A stretch of DNA of 60,650 nucleotides, taken from an uncultured Clostridia bacterium (GTDB lineage: Bacteria; Bacillota; Clostridia; Christensenellales; Aristaeellaceae). Positions 14,843 through 24,381 of the stretch are shown here, piece after piece (positions within the stretch are counted from its first letter, which is position 1; every line of letters begins with the position of its first letter). Location: the NCBI GenBank assembly GCA_946408995.1, contig CAMJUL010000011.1, forward strand, positions 1 through 60,650. Reading direction: 5' to 3'. The position numbers were made by a program, and so were the translations under genes. Under the pieces are notes generated by a model. It searched no databases, was not told where the DNA came from, and was given only the letters and a program-made list of their open reading frames with translations.

Positions 14843-17476
14843 ATGCTGAAATTGACCGATATCACAAAGGTGTACGCCTCGGGGGAGAGCCGGGTGGAGG
14901 CGCTCCGGGGGGTCAGCCTGGCCTTCAGGAAAAGCGAGTTTGTGGCGGTGCTGGGCCCGTCCGGCTGCGGGAAGACCACCCTGCTCAACATCATCGGCGG
15001 CCTGGACAAGTACACCGGCGGCGAAATGTTTATCCAGGGCCGCTCCACGAAGGAATTCGGCGACCGGGACTGGGACAACTACCGCAATCACCGCATCGGG
15101 TTCGTTTTCCAAAGCTACAACCTGATCCCCCACCAGACGGTGCTTTCGAACGTGGAACTGGCGCTGACCCTTTCCGGCGTCGAGCGGCAGGAAAGGCACC
15201 GGCGGGCCCGGGAGGCGCTGGAAAGGGTGGGGCTGAAGGGACAGGAAAACAAGCGCCCAAACCAGCTCAGCGGCGGGCAGATGCAGCGGGTTGCCATCGC
15301 AAGGGCATTGGTGAACCGGCCGGAGATCCTTTTGGCGGACGAGCCCACCGGGGCGCTGGATACGGAAACCGGCCTCCAGGTGATGGAGATCCTCCGGGAG
15401 GTGGCGAAGGACCATCTGGTGATCATGGTGACCCACAATCCCGAGCTGGCCGACCGGTACGCCACAAGGATCATCCGCCTCAAGGACGGACGGGTGACAG
15501 ACGATACCGCCCCCTGCGGGCAGGAAGAGCTGGACCGGGAGGAAAAGGCGGCCGTCCGGGAGGAAAAACGGCCCTCCATGTCCTTTGGGACAGCGCTGAG
15601 CCTGTCCTTCAACAACCTGCTGACCAAGAAAGGACGCACCATCCTGACCGCCTTCGCCGGGTCCATCGGCATCATCGGCATCGCGCTGATCCTGTCCATT
15701 TCCACAGGGGTCAGCCGTTATATCGAGCGGGTCCAGCAGGATACGCTGTCCGGCTACCCCATCGAGATCGAATCGACCCAGCTGAACATGGCCGGCATGA
15801 TGATGTCCATGATGGCCTCCGGGGCCGAGGCGGCAGCGGAGCGGCAGGAGGGCTATGTCTACAGCGGCGACGTGATGAGCCGTATGCTCAACGCCATGAA
15901 CACCACCATGAAGCACAACGACCTGAAGGCCTTTAAGGGCTGGATCGAGGGGGGCGGGACGGATTTCCTGGAGCAGGTGTCCGACGTAAGGTACGAATAC
16001 GGCAGCACCCTGAACATTTACCGCAAGACGGAGCGGGAATGGGTCCAGGTCAACCCCAGCCAGGTCCTCAGCCGCAGCGGCCTGCTGGGAAGCGACAATT
16101 CCATGATGAGCCTGATGTCCGCCACCTCGATCGGGGCGTCCTCCATGAGCAATCTGGACGTGTTTACCCAGCTCCTGGACAACCGGGAACTGATGGAGCA
16201 GCAGTATGAGACCGTCGCAGGGCGCCTCCCCGCCGCCTGGAACGAACTTGTGATCATCGTCTCCCGGCAGGGGGTCATCAGCGACTATACGCTGTATGCC
16301 CTGGGCCTTCGGGACCAGGCGGAGATCAAAGAGCTGACCGAGAAAACCATGCTGGGGGAGGCCATCAGCGTTCCAAGAACCGCCTATTCCTATGACGAGC
16401 TTTTGAACCTGTCCTTCAGGCTGCTGCTGCCTGCGTCCCTGTACGAGCGGACGGAAAGCGGGACCTGGGCAGACCGCAGCGGCGACGCGGCGTTTCTGGC
16501 CGCCGCGCTGGAGGCGAGCCCTGAATTGAAGGTGGTGGGAATCCTGCAGCCCCGGGAGGACGCGGTGACCACCCAGAGCGGGGCCTCCGGCGGGGTGGGG
16601 TATCTGGCCTCCCTGCAGGCGTATGCCGCCGAGGCCACTTTGGAAAGCGGCCCGGTCCGGCAGCAGATGGAGGACACGGATACGGATGTCTTTACCGGCC
16701 TTCCCTTCAAGGGCGCATCCAAAACGCCCAAGGAGGGCTTTGTGCTGGACCGTTCCCTGATCCCCGAGCAGTACCGGATGTTCGTCAGCGGCATGACCGA
16801 TGAGCAGATCCTGGAAATGGTGGAGAAGTACGGGGCCCAGTACGGCTTTTCCTTTGAATCCGCCTCCACGCTCAAGGACAATCTGACCCGTCTCGGGGTG
16901 GTGGACCTGGAGGAGCCTTCCACGATTTACATTTACGCGAAGGATTTTGAGAGCAAGAACCGCATTACCGAGCTGATCGACGCCTACAACAGGGACGCCG
17001 GCGAGGAGCACGCCATTGCCTACACCGACTTTATCGGCCTGATCATGTCCAGCGTGACCACCATCATCGACGCGGTGTCCTATGTGCTGATCGCCTTTGT
17101 GGCCATTTCCCTGGTGGTGTCCTCCATCATGATCGGGATCATCACCTACATCTCGGTGCTTGAACGGACCAAGGAGATCGGTATCCTCAGGTCCCTGGGA
17201 GCCTCCAAGAAGGACGTAGGAAGGGTGTTCAGCGCCGAGACGCTGATCGTGGGCTTTATCAGCGGCATCCTGGGCATCCTTTGCACACTGCTTTTGAACC
17301 AGCTGGTCAACCTGATCCTGCATTCCCTGACGGGGATCCGCGCCACGGCCGTCCTGCCTTTGGGGAGCGCGGTAGTGCTGGTGGTCATCTCCATGGCGCT
17401 GACGCTGACAGCGGGGCTGATCCCCTCCGGCAAGGCCCGCAGGCAGGACCCGGTGACCGCCCTGAGGAGCGAGTAA
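14843..17476 (+). CDS. Fused ABC exporter, MacB-like (ATPase plus FtsX-type permease)
   Basis: The 877-residue protein joins a LolD/MacB-type ATPase to an FtsX-like permease. The ATPase (1-235) shows Walker A GPSGCGKTT, a Q-loop in VFQSYNLIPHQT, the signature LSGGQMQR, Walker B ILLADEPTGALD, and the switch histidine in MVTHNPEL. A first membrane segment lies at about 270-290 (TAFAGSIGIIGIALILSIS). A large extracytoplasmic region runs to about 735, and three membrane segments follow, with the typical ERTKEIGILRSLGASKKDV motif. Such Bacillota pumps export peptides, lipids or antimicrobials, or sense them. The ATG at 14843 has GGAGGAAAC upstream. No kinase or accessory subunit is adjacent. The substrate is unknown. 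Confidence 0.92.
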   Translation: MLKLTDITKVYASGESRVEALRGVSLAFRKSEFVAVLGPSGCGKTTLLNIIGGLDKYTGGEMFIQGRSTKEFGDRDWDNYRNHRIGFVFQSYNLIPHQTVLSNVELALTLSGVERQERHRRAREALERVGLKGQENKRPNQLSGGQMQRVAIARALVNRPEILLADEPTGALDTETGLQVMEILREVAKDHLVIMVTHNPELADRYATRIIRLKDGRVTDDTAPCGQEELDREEKAAVREEKRPSMSFGTALSLSFNNLLTKKGRTILTAFAGSIGIIGIALILSISTGVSRYIERVQQDTLSGYPIEIESTQLNMAGMMMSMMASGAEAAAERQEGYVYSGDVMSRMLNAMNTTMKHNDLKAFKGWIEGGGTDFLEQVSDVRYEYGSTLNIYRKTEREWVQVNPSQVLSRSGLLGSDNSMMSLMSATSIGASSMSNLDVFTQLLDNRELMEQQYETVAGRLPAAWNELVIIVSRQGVISDYTLYALGLRDQAEIKELTEKTMLGEAISVPRTAYSYDELLNLSFRLLLPASLYERTESGTWADRSGDAAFLAAALEASPELKVVGILQPREDAVTTQSGASGGVGYLASLQAYAAEATLESGPVRQQMEDTDTDVFTGLPFKGASKTPKEGFVLDRSLIPEQYRMFVSGMTDEQILEMVEKYGAQYGFSFESASTLKDNLTRLGVVDLEEPSTIYIYAKDFESKNRITELIDAYNRDAGEEHAIAYTDFIGLIMSSVTTIIDAVSYVLIAFVAISLVVSSIMIGIITYISVLERTKEIGILRSLGASKKDVGRVFSAETLIVGFISGILGILCTLLLNQLVNLILHSLTGIRATAVLPLGSAVVLVVISMALTLTAGLIPSGKARRQDPVTALRSE

Positions 17477-17603
17477 AGGAAGGCTCCGGCCCATGCCGGG
17501 TACGAACAGACCGGGGTCTGCTTTGTGGGGCTTCCTTAACGCAGATGCGGGGACAGGAAGGCCCGGGAGGCGTCCGGCGGCAGATTTTACAATTGTTTTT
17601 ACA

Positions 17604-17645
17604 GGCGGGGCCCAGTGCAGGATCCACGGGCTCCGCCCGCTTTTT
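17604..17645 (+). terminator. Terminator downstream of the ABC exporter
   Basis: GGCGGGGCCC (17604-17613) pairs with GGGCTCCGCC (17628-17637) with one G-U pair and a 14-nt loop, then CGCTTTTT. It lies about 130 nt after the stop codon. Confidence 0.65.
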
Positions 17646-17715
17646 GTCCGGCCTTCCTTTGGGAATTTGGTCTGTATTCGGCCCTGAAAAGGGGTGTACG
17701 AACCCGGCCGGATTA

Positions 17716-17761
17716 TGGTATAATGCATCTTGCCTCTCCCGGGAAAACGGGGCATTGAGGC
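17716..17761 (+). promoter_or_regulatory. Extended -10 promoter and 5' hairpin of the maf-mre operon
   Basis: TGGTATAAT (17716-17724) is a perfect extended -10; no clear -35 is seen. The leader can fold with GCCTC (17732-17736) pairing to GAGGC (17757-17761) and CCCG (17738-17741) to CGGG (17748-17751). Confidence 0.65.
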
Positions 17762-17790
17762 GTTGTCCCCGAAAGAGAGGAGCGGACAGG

Positions 17791-18396
17791 ATGGATCCTT
17801 TGAAGAAATCCCGTTTGGAGGGCGGTGCCCTTCCGGTGCTTTATCTGGCCAGCGCCTCCCCCAGACGCAGGGAGCTTTTGGAACTGGCCGGGATCCCCTT
17901 TGTATGCGAGCCCTCCCGGTGTGAAGAGACCGCCCGGGGCACGCCGCAGGATGTGGTAGAGGAAAACGCCCGCAGGAAGGGCGAATGGGTCTACGCGCGC
18001 CATCCGGAGGCCGTGGTGCTGTCTGCGGACACGGTGGTGTATCTGCCCGGGGAGGACCGGATCCTCGGGAAGCCCGCGGACGCTTTGGACGCCGCGGACA
18101 TGCTCAGAGCCCTCTCGGGACGGGAAAACCGGGTGTATACCGGGGTTGCCGTGCTGGGTCCAAAGGGCTGCACGGTAAAATGCGAATGCGCCTCCGTCTG
18201 GTTCGATGCCCTTTCGGAGGCAGACATAGCGGCCTACGTGGCCACGGGGGAACCCATGGACAAGGCCGGGGCGTATGCCCTGCAGGGACGGGGCGGCACC
18301 TATATAAGCAGGGTGGAGGGCAGCGTGTCCTGCGTGATCGGCCTGCCCATGACCCTGGTGAGGGCCATGCTGCGGCCGTACCTTGGCTGCCCGTGA
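17791..18396 (+). CDS. maf: Maf-family nucleoside triphosphate pyrophosphatase
   Basis: The 201-residue protein has the Maf signature SASPRRRELL near the N-terminus, a central ADTVV motif, and the later YVATGEPMDKAGAYALQG stretch that contacts the nucleotide base. Maf proteins hydrolyse dTTP, UTP or modified NTPs to monophosphates and are linked to division control. The open frame extends far upstream into the preceding intergenic region, but GAGAGGAG before the ATG at 17791 and the family length (about 190-205) fix the start. It is the first gene of the cell-shape operon, 47 nt before mreB, the order known from bacilli. Confidence 0.93.
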   Translation: MDPLKKSRLEGGALPVLYLASASPRRRELLELAGIPFVCEPSRCEETARGTPQDVVEENARRKGEWVYARHPEAVVLSADTVVYLPGEDRILGKPADALDAADMLRALSGRENRVYTGVAVLGPKGCTVKCECASVWFDALSEADIAAYVATGEPMDKAGAYALQGRGGTYISRVEGSVSCVIGLPMTLVRAMLRPYLGCP

Positions 18397-18443
18397 CCGT
18401 ACTTTGAACAACGCGTGAACGCATCTGATTGCGAGGGAAGAAT

Positions 18444-19487
18444 ATGGCGATTATTGCCCCGGACATCGGGATAGATCTTGGAACCAGCAGCACCCTGGTA
18501 TACGTGCGCGGCAAGGGCGTCGTGATCGACGAGCCCTCCCTGCTGGTTCTGGAAAGAGGCGGCAAGCATCAGGTGCGCGCGATCGGGGAGGAGGCCCAGT
18601 CTCTTTTGGGGCGCACCTCCGGGGATTTTACGGCCATCCGTCCCCTGAGCGAGGGAATGATCCGGGATTTTGACCTGACGCAGTACATGCTTCAGTACTT
18701 TGTCCGCAAGGCCATCGGCGTTTCCCGTTTGATCAAGCCCAGGGCGGTCATCACCGTCCCCTGCCGCATCACCCCCATCGAGCGCAGGGCGGTCCGCCAG
18801 GCGGCCTTCGGCTCCGGCGTCCGTCCGGGGCACCTCCAGCTGGTGGAAAAGCCCTTTGCCGCCGCCCTGGGGTGCGGTCTGCCGGTGTTTGAGCCCATCG
18901 GCTCCATGGTGGTGGATATCGGCGGCGGCACCACGGAGGTGGCGGTGATCTCCCTTGGGGGCGTGGTCCTTTCCAAGGCGATCCGCATCGGCGGCGTCAA
19001 AATGGACGAGGCCATTTCCTCCTATGTCAAAAAAGAATTCAACATGCTGATCGGGGACCGGACCAGCGAGGACATCAAGCTGAACCTGGGCAGCGCCCTT
19101 CCAAGCAAGGACTACCGGGAATGCCCCGTCCGCGGCCGGGACATGGTGACCAACCTTCCGCGCAACGCCGTCCTGGGATCGGACATGGTATACGAAGCCC
19201 TGAGACAGCCCCTGGACGCGATCCTGAACGCCATCCGGTTCGTCCTGGAGCGGACGCCGCCGGAGCTGGCGGGGGACATCATGAAAAGCGGCATCCACCT
19301 GACCGGCGGCGGCGCCAACCTGTTTGGCCTGGACCAGTACATCGCCAGCGAACTGGGCATTCCGGTGCTCCTTGCCAAGGATGCCTCCGCCTGCGCCATC
19401 CAGGGGGTGGGACAGCTGACGGAAAACATCGAGCTGCTGCACCGGATCGGGCGCTCCAGCTTCCTGCGTGAAGACGAAGACGAGTAA
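18444..19487 (+). CDS. mreB: Rod-shape actin homologue MreB
   Basis: The 347-residue protein shows phosphate-1 GIDLGTSST, the connecting strand RAVITVPCRITPIERRAV, phosphate-2 VVDIGGGTTEVAVISLGG and the adenosine motif LTGGGANLFG. MreB polymerises under the membrane and guides lateral wall synthesis by RodA/PBP2. An in-frame TTG 15 nt upstream exists, but the ATG at 18444 behind GAGGGAAG gives the usual N-terminus. The C-terminus (SSFLREDEDE) is more acidic than usual. It is 11 nt before mreC. Confidence 0.95.
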   Translation: MAIIAPDIGIDLGTSSTLVYVRGKGVVIDEPSLLVLERGGKHQVRAIGEEAQSLLGRTSGDFTAIRPLSEGMIRDFDLTQYMLQYFVRKAIGVSRLIKPRAVITVPCRITPIERRAVRQAAFGSGVRPGHLQLVEKPFAAALGCGLPVFEPIGSMVVDIGGGTTEVAVISLGGVVLSKAIRIGGVKMDEAISSYVKKEFNMLIGDRTSEDIKLNLGSALPSKDYRECPVRGRDMVTNLPRNAVLGSDMVYEALRQPLDAILNAIRFVLERTPPELAGDIMKSGIHLTGGGANLFGLDQYIASELGIPVLLAKDASACAIQGVGQLTENIELLHRIGRSSFLREDEDE

Positions 19488-19498
19488 GAGAGGCCTCC

Positions 19499-21139
19499 AT
19501 GCCCAGAGAAGAAATTGACGAATCCCTGTACAGACGTCCGGAGGGGGAGAAAACCGCTTTCCCCGGGACGGACGGCGCCGCGCCTGAGCAGGCCAGCGGG
19601 GCAGCGCCGGAAAAAACGGGAGACAAAGCCCGGCGCAGGTCCGCCTGGGACGATTCGGAGCCCTTTGACGAAGAGCCAAAGGAGACCGCCGCCCCCAAAA
19701 GCAGGCGGAAATTCATGCCGGACGATGACGAGATGCCGGAGGACATGAAGCCCGACGCCCCGGAAGACGGAAAAACGGAGGAGGGGGACGGCGGACCGGA
19801 GGAGGACGTGCCCTCCGACGAGGACGGAAAAGGATCCGGCAAAAAAGACAAAATCCGGAAACGCCCCTCCGCGGGCTCCAGGGAGGAAAGCAAAAACGAC
19901 CGAAAAGGCCGCAGGATCACCTCCGGGAACCGCTATTTCGGCCAGGAAAGGGATTCCGGTCTGCGCAGGGTACTGGTCTGGGGACTGTGTGCCCTGCTGT
20001 TTGTGGTGGTGGCCATGATGGCCCTGTCCAATTTTATGGACTCGGCGATCCTGGACGCGCCGGGCAGCGTGGTGGGCAGGATCATCACGCCGGTGCAGCG
20101 CTTTTTTTCGGATATCACCGAATCCGTTTCCTCCTACGTGCGCACGCTCAAGGTCCGGGGGGAGATCGAGTACCGCTACGGCCAGCTGCTGGTGCAATTG
20201 GACGACCTGGCAAGCCAGGCCGCCATGGCCGAGGAATACAAGCACCAGGTGGACCAGCTGTACGACCTGATGGACGAAATGCAGCGCAATACGGACCTGG
20301 ACCCGATTTCCGCTTCGGTGATCGGGCACGACACCGGCAATTATTTTTCGGTGCTGACCATCGACGTAGGCACCCGCCAGGGGGTCAGGGACAACATGGC
20401 CGTGGTCTTTTCGGGCGGGCTTGTGGGCTACACCTATGACACGGAGGAGACGGTCAGCAAGGTGCTGTGCATCATTGACGGGGACGCCACTGTGGCCGCC
20501 ATGGTGCAATCCACCCGGGACCAGGGGTCTGTCAAGGGGACCCTTTCCATTGACGGCACCGCCATGTGCCGCATGTATTATCTGCCGGACGACAGCCTTC
20601 CCCGCCCCGGGGATTTGATCACCACCAGCGGCGTGGGCGTGGAATTCCCCAAGGGGATCCCCATCGGCTATGTCCGGGAAAGCACCCGCGGCATGGACGA
20701 GAACAAAAGCTACATCGTCGTGGAGCCCATCGTGGATTTCCAGCACCTGGAATACGTGGTGGTGTACCGGTATCGGCCGGCATACACCGAAAGCGTTCAG
20801 AAGCGGGCCAGCGCTGCGGAGGCCACGCTGATCCCCCTGTCCTCGCCCCGGCCGCAGCCGACCTTCCAGGTGGGGGAGGGCAGCCAGTTTTCCACCCCCA
20901 CGCCCAATCCCGGCGCGACGGAGACCCCGGTGCCCACGGCCAGCCCCACTCCTGCCCCGGAGGCGACCCCGGAGGCCACGGAGGGCCCGGAGGGAACGCC
21001 TTATCCGGAAAACCTGAGCTATCAGGCGCCGGAGAATGTGGGCGGCACGCCGACGCCGTCCCCCAGCCCCAGTCCGACCCCGACCCCCACCCCGATGCCG
21101 CTGTTTGATCCGGCGCGCATGACCGTGGAGGACGAATAG
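19499..21139 (+). CDS. mreC: MreC with long acidic N-terminal extension and Pro/Thr tail
   Basis: The product has 546 residues, while typical MreC has about 270-350. Residues 1-150 are a highly charged, low-complexity cytoplasmic extension rich in E, D, K, R and P. One membrane helix follows (about 157-175, WGLCALLFVVVAMMALS), then a short coiled coil and the MreC double beta-barrel with SVIGHDTGNYFSVLTIDVGTR and PRPGDLITTSGVGVEFPKGI. From about 430 the tail is disordered, with TPTPNP and SPSPTPTPTP repeats, likely threading into the wall. MreC scaffolds the elongasome on the outer face of the membrane. GAGAGG precedes the ATG. The core is clear; both flanking regions are unusual. Confidence 0.93.
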   Translation: MPREEIDESLYRRPEGEKTAFPGTDGAAPEQASGAAPEKTGDKARRRSAWDDSEPFDEEPKETAAPKSRRKFMPDDDEMPEDMKPDAPEDGKTEEGDGGPEEDVPSDEDGKGSGKKDKIRKRPSAGSREESKNDRKGRRITSGNRYFGQERDSGLRRVLVWGLCALLFVVVAMMALSNFMDSAILDAPGSVVGRIITPVQRFFSDITESVSSYVRTLKVRGEIEYRYGQLLVQLDDLASQAAMAEEYKHQVDQLYDLMDEMQRNTDLDPISASVIGHDTGNYFSVLTIDVGTRQGVRDNMAVVFSGGLVGYTYDTEETVSKVLCIIDGDATVAAMVQSTRDQGSVKGTLSIDGTAMCRMYYLPDDSLPRPGDLITTSGVGVEFPKGIPIGYVRESTRGMDENKSYIVVEPIVDFQHLEYVVVYRYRPAYTESVQKRASAAEATLIPLSSPRPQPTFQVGEGSQFSTPTPNPGATETPVPTASPTPAPEATPEATEGPEGTPYPENLSYQAPENVGGTPTPSPSPSPTPTPTPMPLFDPARMTVEDE

Positions 21140-21199
21140 GGCCTTTCCCCTCCCGTGGAGGGATACCGCTTTCTTCCGGAAAGGATCCTTTGACAGGCT

Positions 21200-21781
21200 A
21201 TGAAAGTCATTCCAACCTGGCGAAAGCTGGCCGCCGTCCTGCCGGGCAGCGTGCTGGTGTATCTTCTGCAGGCCTGTGTGATGCAGTACCTGCCCATCTA
21301 CGGGGTGTACGGAGACCTGATGTACGCGTATCTTGCGGTCATCCTGGTTTCCTGCGGGAAAAAAAGCGTGTTCTGCGCCTCCTGCGTCATGGGCATCCTG
21401 ACCGAAGCCACCCTGGCCAACGTGCACGGACTGTATATCATCTGCTTTCCGCTGATCACCATGCTTTGGGCGCAGGCCTTCGCGGACAGGACCGACCGGC
21501 AGCGGGAGCGCAGGGAAATGCAGCACCCCAACCGCCGGCAGGAGGACCTGCCTGCGTTCCTGCGCATCGGCCTTTCGGCCCTGGCCATGTCCGCCACCAT
21601 GCAGGTGGTTTACCTGGGGTATGTGTACCTGGCGGGAAGCCCCCTGGACATGGTGCATTTCCTGCGGGCCCTGGGGGCGGTGGCGTATACCACGGCCCTG
21701 GCCCTCATCATCGCGCTGCCGGTGCGCATGCTGCTGGGCATGTACCGGCGCGAAAAGAAAAATGAGGAGGAAGGAGGCTGA
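21200..21781 (+). CDS. mreD: Rod-shape membrane protein MreD
   Basis: The 193-residue hydrophobic protein has five or six membrane segments, beginning at LAAVLPGSVLVYLLQA, and conserved MreD features such as the GILTEATLANVHGLY segment. A charged loop of about 30 residues (DRTDRQRERREMQHPNRRQE) is present in the middle. MreD works with MreC and PBP2 in the elongasome. Its position between mreC and mrdA and the 2-nt gap to mrdA support the call more than sequence identity does. A small hairpin (CCCTCC/GGAGGG, 21148-21162) lies in the 60-nt gap after mreC. Confidence 0.9.
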   Translation: MKVIPTWRKLAAVLPGSVLVYLLQACVMQYLPIYGVYGDLMYAYLAVILVSCGKKSVFCASCVMGILTEATLANVHGLYIICFPLITMLWAQAFADRTDRQRERREMQHPNRRQEDLPAFLRIGLSALAMSATMQVVYLGYVYLAGSPLDMVHFLRALGAVAYTTALALIIALPVRMLLGMYRREKKNEEEGG

Positions 21782-21783
21782 AC

Positions 21784-24366
21784 ATGAGCAGACGGAAGAA
21801 AAAAAACATCACCGCCGAAAAGCGGCTGTCCATCCGGTTCATTCTGTTCTCGGTCGTCATGCTGGCTGCCTTCGCCTATATGCTGTACGGCGCCTATACC
21901 CTCCAGGTGATCCGGGGAGAGCAGTACGCGGACAGCGCCAACGCCTCCGGCACAAAGACCATCGCCGTCAAGGGCATGCGGGGCATGATCGTGGATACGA
22001 ACTCGGTCATCCTGGCCAAGTCGGAGGTCTCCTATGACCTGCAGTTCCAGCGGGCCAGCGACGAGAACAGCAACGCAGATTACGGGGAGTTTACCCTTTC
22101 CATCCTGTCGACATTGCGCATCCTCAACGATTACGGGTGCGATCTGTCCGTGACCTGCCCCCTCTACCACAGTGAGGAGAGCGGCCTGTGGGAGCTGGAC
22201 TTTGGCTCCGGCGTGTCCGATGCGGTCCTGGCCACCCGTGAGAACCAGTGGCGGTCCAACCATTACCTGACCAGGTCCCGGTACGCCGATCCGGAGGACT
22301 GCTATGTGCGGCTCTGCCAGCGCTACCGTCTTGCGGACAGCAGCGACGGCTCGGTCAAGGCGGTGGCCGTTGTGGACGAGGCCACCAGTCTGAAGGTGAT
22401 GGCGGTATACAACGCCATGCAGATGAACCTGTTCAACTCCGTCCCCGTGACCATCGCCGAGGACATTCCCTATGACGCGGTGACCCGAATCGAGGCCAAT
22501 TCCCTGGCCCTTAGGGGGATGTCCATCGCGGTGGGCGAAAAGCGCATTTATCCCCAGGGAAGCCTTGCGAGCACGGTAATCGGTTACACCGGCGCCATTC
22601 AGAACGCCACCCGTTACTACAATGAGCTGCAGCCCCAGGGCTACGCCCTGAACGACAAGATCGGCCTGGACGGGGTGGAGTATTCCATGGAGTCTTGGCT
22701 GACCGCCTGCATCACCGAGCGGCAGGGCAGCCGGCTGGTGGAAAAGGACTCCAACGGCAAGATCACCCGGGAGCTGAGCTACACCGAGCCTCAGGACGGC
22801 AATACGGTGAAGCTGACGCTGGATGTGAACATGCAGCGCATCGCCGAGACCGCCATTGCCAAGAACGTGGAGGCGGTGCGGGACCTGCAGGAGGAAACCA
22901 TGCAGTCCGGCTCCTGGATGGAAGTGAACCGGGACAAGATCAACCGGCGGGACTGGGTGACCTATCCCATCCAGCTGGCGGATACGGGCGTGCTGCTGGT
23001 GATGGACGTCAATTCCGGCGCCCTCCTGGCCTCCGCCCAGTACCCTACCTACGACCTCAACGCCATGATCGAGGGCGGAGCGGCGGCCAGGGAGATCGTC
23101 GGCGACGAGCGGAACCTCCTGATGAACTACGCCACCCAGACCCGGGCCGAGCCGGGCTCCATTTTCAAAATGTGTACGGGCCTGGCGGCGCTGACCAACA
23201 GCGACGTGACCCAGTTCACGGTGGAATCCCGGATCTCCGACGGCGGAAAATTCACCGTATACACCAAGAATGAAAGTGAAGCGCCTACCTGCTGGACCAA
23301 TTACCCCCAGAACCACCACGACCAGACCATCGTCCAGGGGCTGTCCAACAGCTGCAACTATTTCTTTTACACGCTGGCCAGCTACCTTTACGGCCCCACC
23401 GGCGAGCACGCGTCCCAGCAGCTTCTGTACAAATACGCGGCCCGCATGGGCCTGACCAGCAAAACTGGCATCGAGCTGCCGGGCGAACTGAGAAGCCTGG
23501 TGGGAAACCAGCAGAACCTGTATGACACCACGGCTTCCCTGACCGAGCAGGTGACCGATACGCCGATCATCGTCGCCAACGCCATCAAGCGGCACCTGAT
23601 CAATTACGGCGCCAGCTACGGCATCGAGTACGACAACGCCCGCCTGGACCGCACCATCAAACAGCTGATGGACATGGCCATCCGGGAAGGTTCCGACTAC
23701 TGGGTGCAGCAGGCCCGGCCCATCCTGATGAGCGAACTGAACATGACCCGCACCATGGTGATGCAGGCCGCCCTGATGAGCGATCTGTGGATCTACCTGA
23801 ACACCATCAAATGGGGCGGCAGCCAGGAGATCCAGGTGGGCATCGGCCAGTCCATCACCCTTCTGACCCCGGTGGCGGTGGTCCGCTACCTGGGCGCCCT
23901 CGCCGAGGGCAATGTATGGAATGTCAACATCGTGGATTCCATCATCTCCCCGGACGGCGAGATCCTTTCGGCCAAGGAGCCGAACCTCTTCGGGCATCTG
24001 GATGACGCGGAACCCTACCTGCCCTTCATCCAGGCCGGGATGGAAGGCGTGGTGGACGACGGCGGTACCGCCGTGCGTTATTTCCGCTCCTGGAAATACA
24101 CCGCTTCCCAGTGGATCATGGGAAAGACCGGGACCAGCCAGGTCACCATCGGCGGCATCAAGCTGGATCTGGAAAACAATGCCTGGTTCATCTGCCTGGC
24201 CCCCCAGGAAAATCCCCAGATCGCGGTGGTCTCCTTCATTCCCAACGGGTACGCCGGGGCCCACTCCACCCAGGCTGTGCGGGACTTTGTGGGCTGGTAC
24301 CTGGATGAGATGAACAAAGGGGAAGAGAACCTGACCTTACCCGGGGGCAACCAGCTGACCCCCTGA
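21784..24366 (+). CDS. mrdA: Penicillin-binding protein 2 (elongasome transpeptidase)
   Basis: The 860-residue class B PBP has a single N-terminal membrane anchor (about 18-42) and a pedestal domain with KGMRGMIVDTNSVILAKS. The transpeptidase domain carries S459-x-x-K462 (GSIFKM), S523-x-N525 (SNSCN) and K781-T-G (MGKTGTSQ). It cross-links peptidoglycan in lateral wall growth together with RodA, encoded two genes downstream. It is longer than many PBP2 proteins because of inserts around 85-240 and 610-680. It starts 2 nt after mreD with AGGAAGGAGG upstream, indicating tight coupling. Confidence 0.94.
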   Translation: MSRRKKKNITAEKRLSIRFILFSVVMLAAFAYMLYGAYTLQVIRGEQYADSANASGTKTIAVKGMRGMIVDTNSVILAKSEVSYDLQFQRASDENSNADYGEFTLSILSTLRILNDYGCDLSVTCPLYHSEESGLWELDFGSGVSDAVLATRENQWRSNHYLTRSRYADPEDCYVRLCQRYRLADSSDGSVKAVAVVDEATSLKVMAVYNAMQMNLFNSVPVTIAEDIPYDAVTRIEANSLALRGMSIAVGEKRIYPQGSLASTVIGYTGAIQNATRYYNELQPQGYALNDKIGLDGVEYSMESWLTACITERQGSRLVEKDSNGKITRELSYTEPQDGNTVKLTLDVNMQRIAETAIAKNVEAVRDLQEETMQSGSWMEVNRDKINRRDWVTYPIQLADTGVLLVMDVNSGALLASAQYPTYDLNAMIEGGAAAREIVGDERNLLMNYATQTRAEPGSIFKMCTGLAALTNSDVTQFTVESRISDGGKFTVYTKNESEAPTCWTNYPQNHHDQTIVQGLSNSCNYFFYTLASYLYGPTGEHASQQLLYKYAARMGLTSKTGIELPGELRSLVGNQQNLYDTTASLTEQVTDTPIIVANAIKRHLINYGASYGIEYDNARLDRTIKQLMDMAIREGSDYWVQQARPILMSELNMTRTMVMQAALMSDLWIYLNTIKWGGSQEIQVGIGQSITLLTPVAVVRYLGALAEGNVWNVNIVDSIISPDGEILSAKEPNLFGHLDDAEPYLPFIQAGMEGVVDDGGTAVRYFRSWKYTASQWIMGKTGTSQVTIGGIKLDLENNAWFICLAPQENPQIAVVSFIPNGYAGAHSTQAVRDFVGWYLDEMNKGEENLTLPGGNQLTP

Positions 24367-24381
24367 CGGTTTGGAGGCGTT

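Larger units (their letters stand above)
17477..17790. other. Intergenic region between the ABC exporter and maf
   Basis: It contains a terminator at 17604-17645 and the maf promoter at 17716-17724. Bases 17477-17603 show no credible gene or RNA structure. Confidence 0.7.

Noticed and set aside
14696-17755. Open frame of over 1000 codons on the minus strand, opposite the ABC exporter
   Set aside because: It is a GC-driven shadow: its translation is rich in Gly, His, Gln and Pro with no domain, and the + strand gene has clear ATPase and permease motifs.
17281-17790. N-terminal extension of Maf from an in-frame upstream start
   Set aside because: It would overlap the exporter gene and cross its terminator; the ATG at 17791 has a ribosome site and gives the family length.
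21610-24264. Long minus-strand frame opposite mrdA
   Set aside because: No family motif, low-complexity composition, and it lies fully inside the PBP2 gene.
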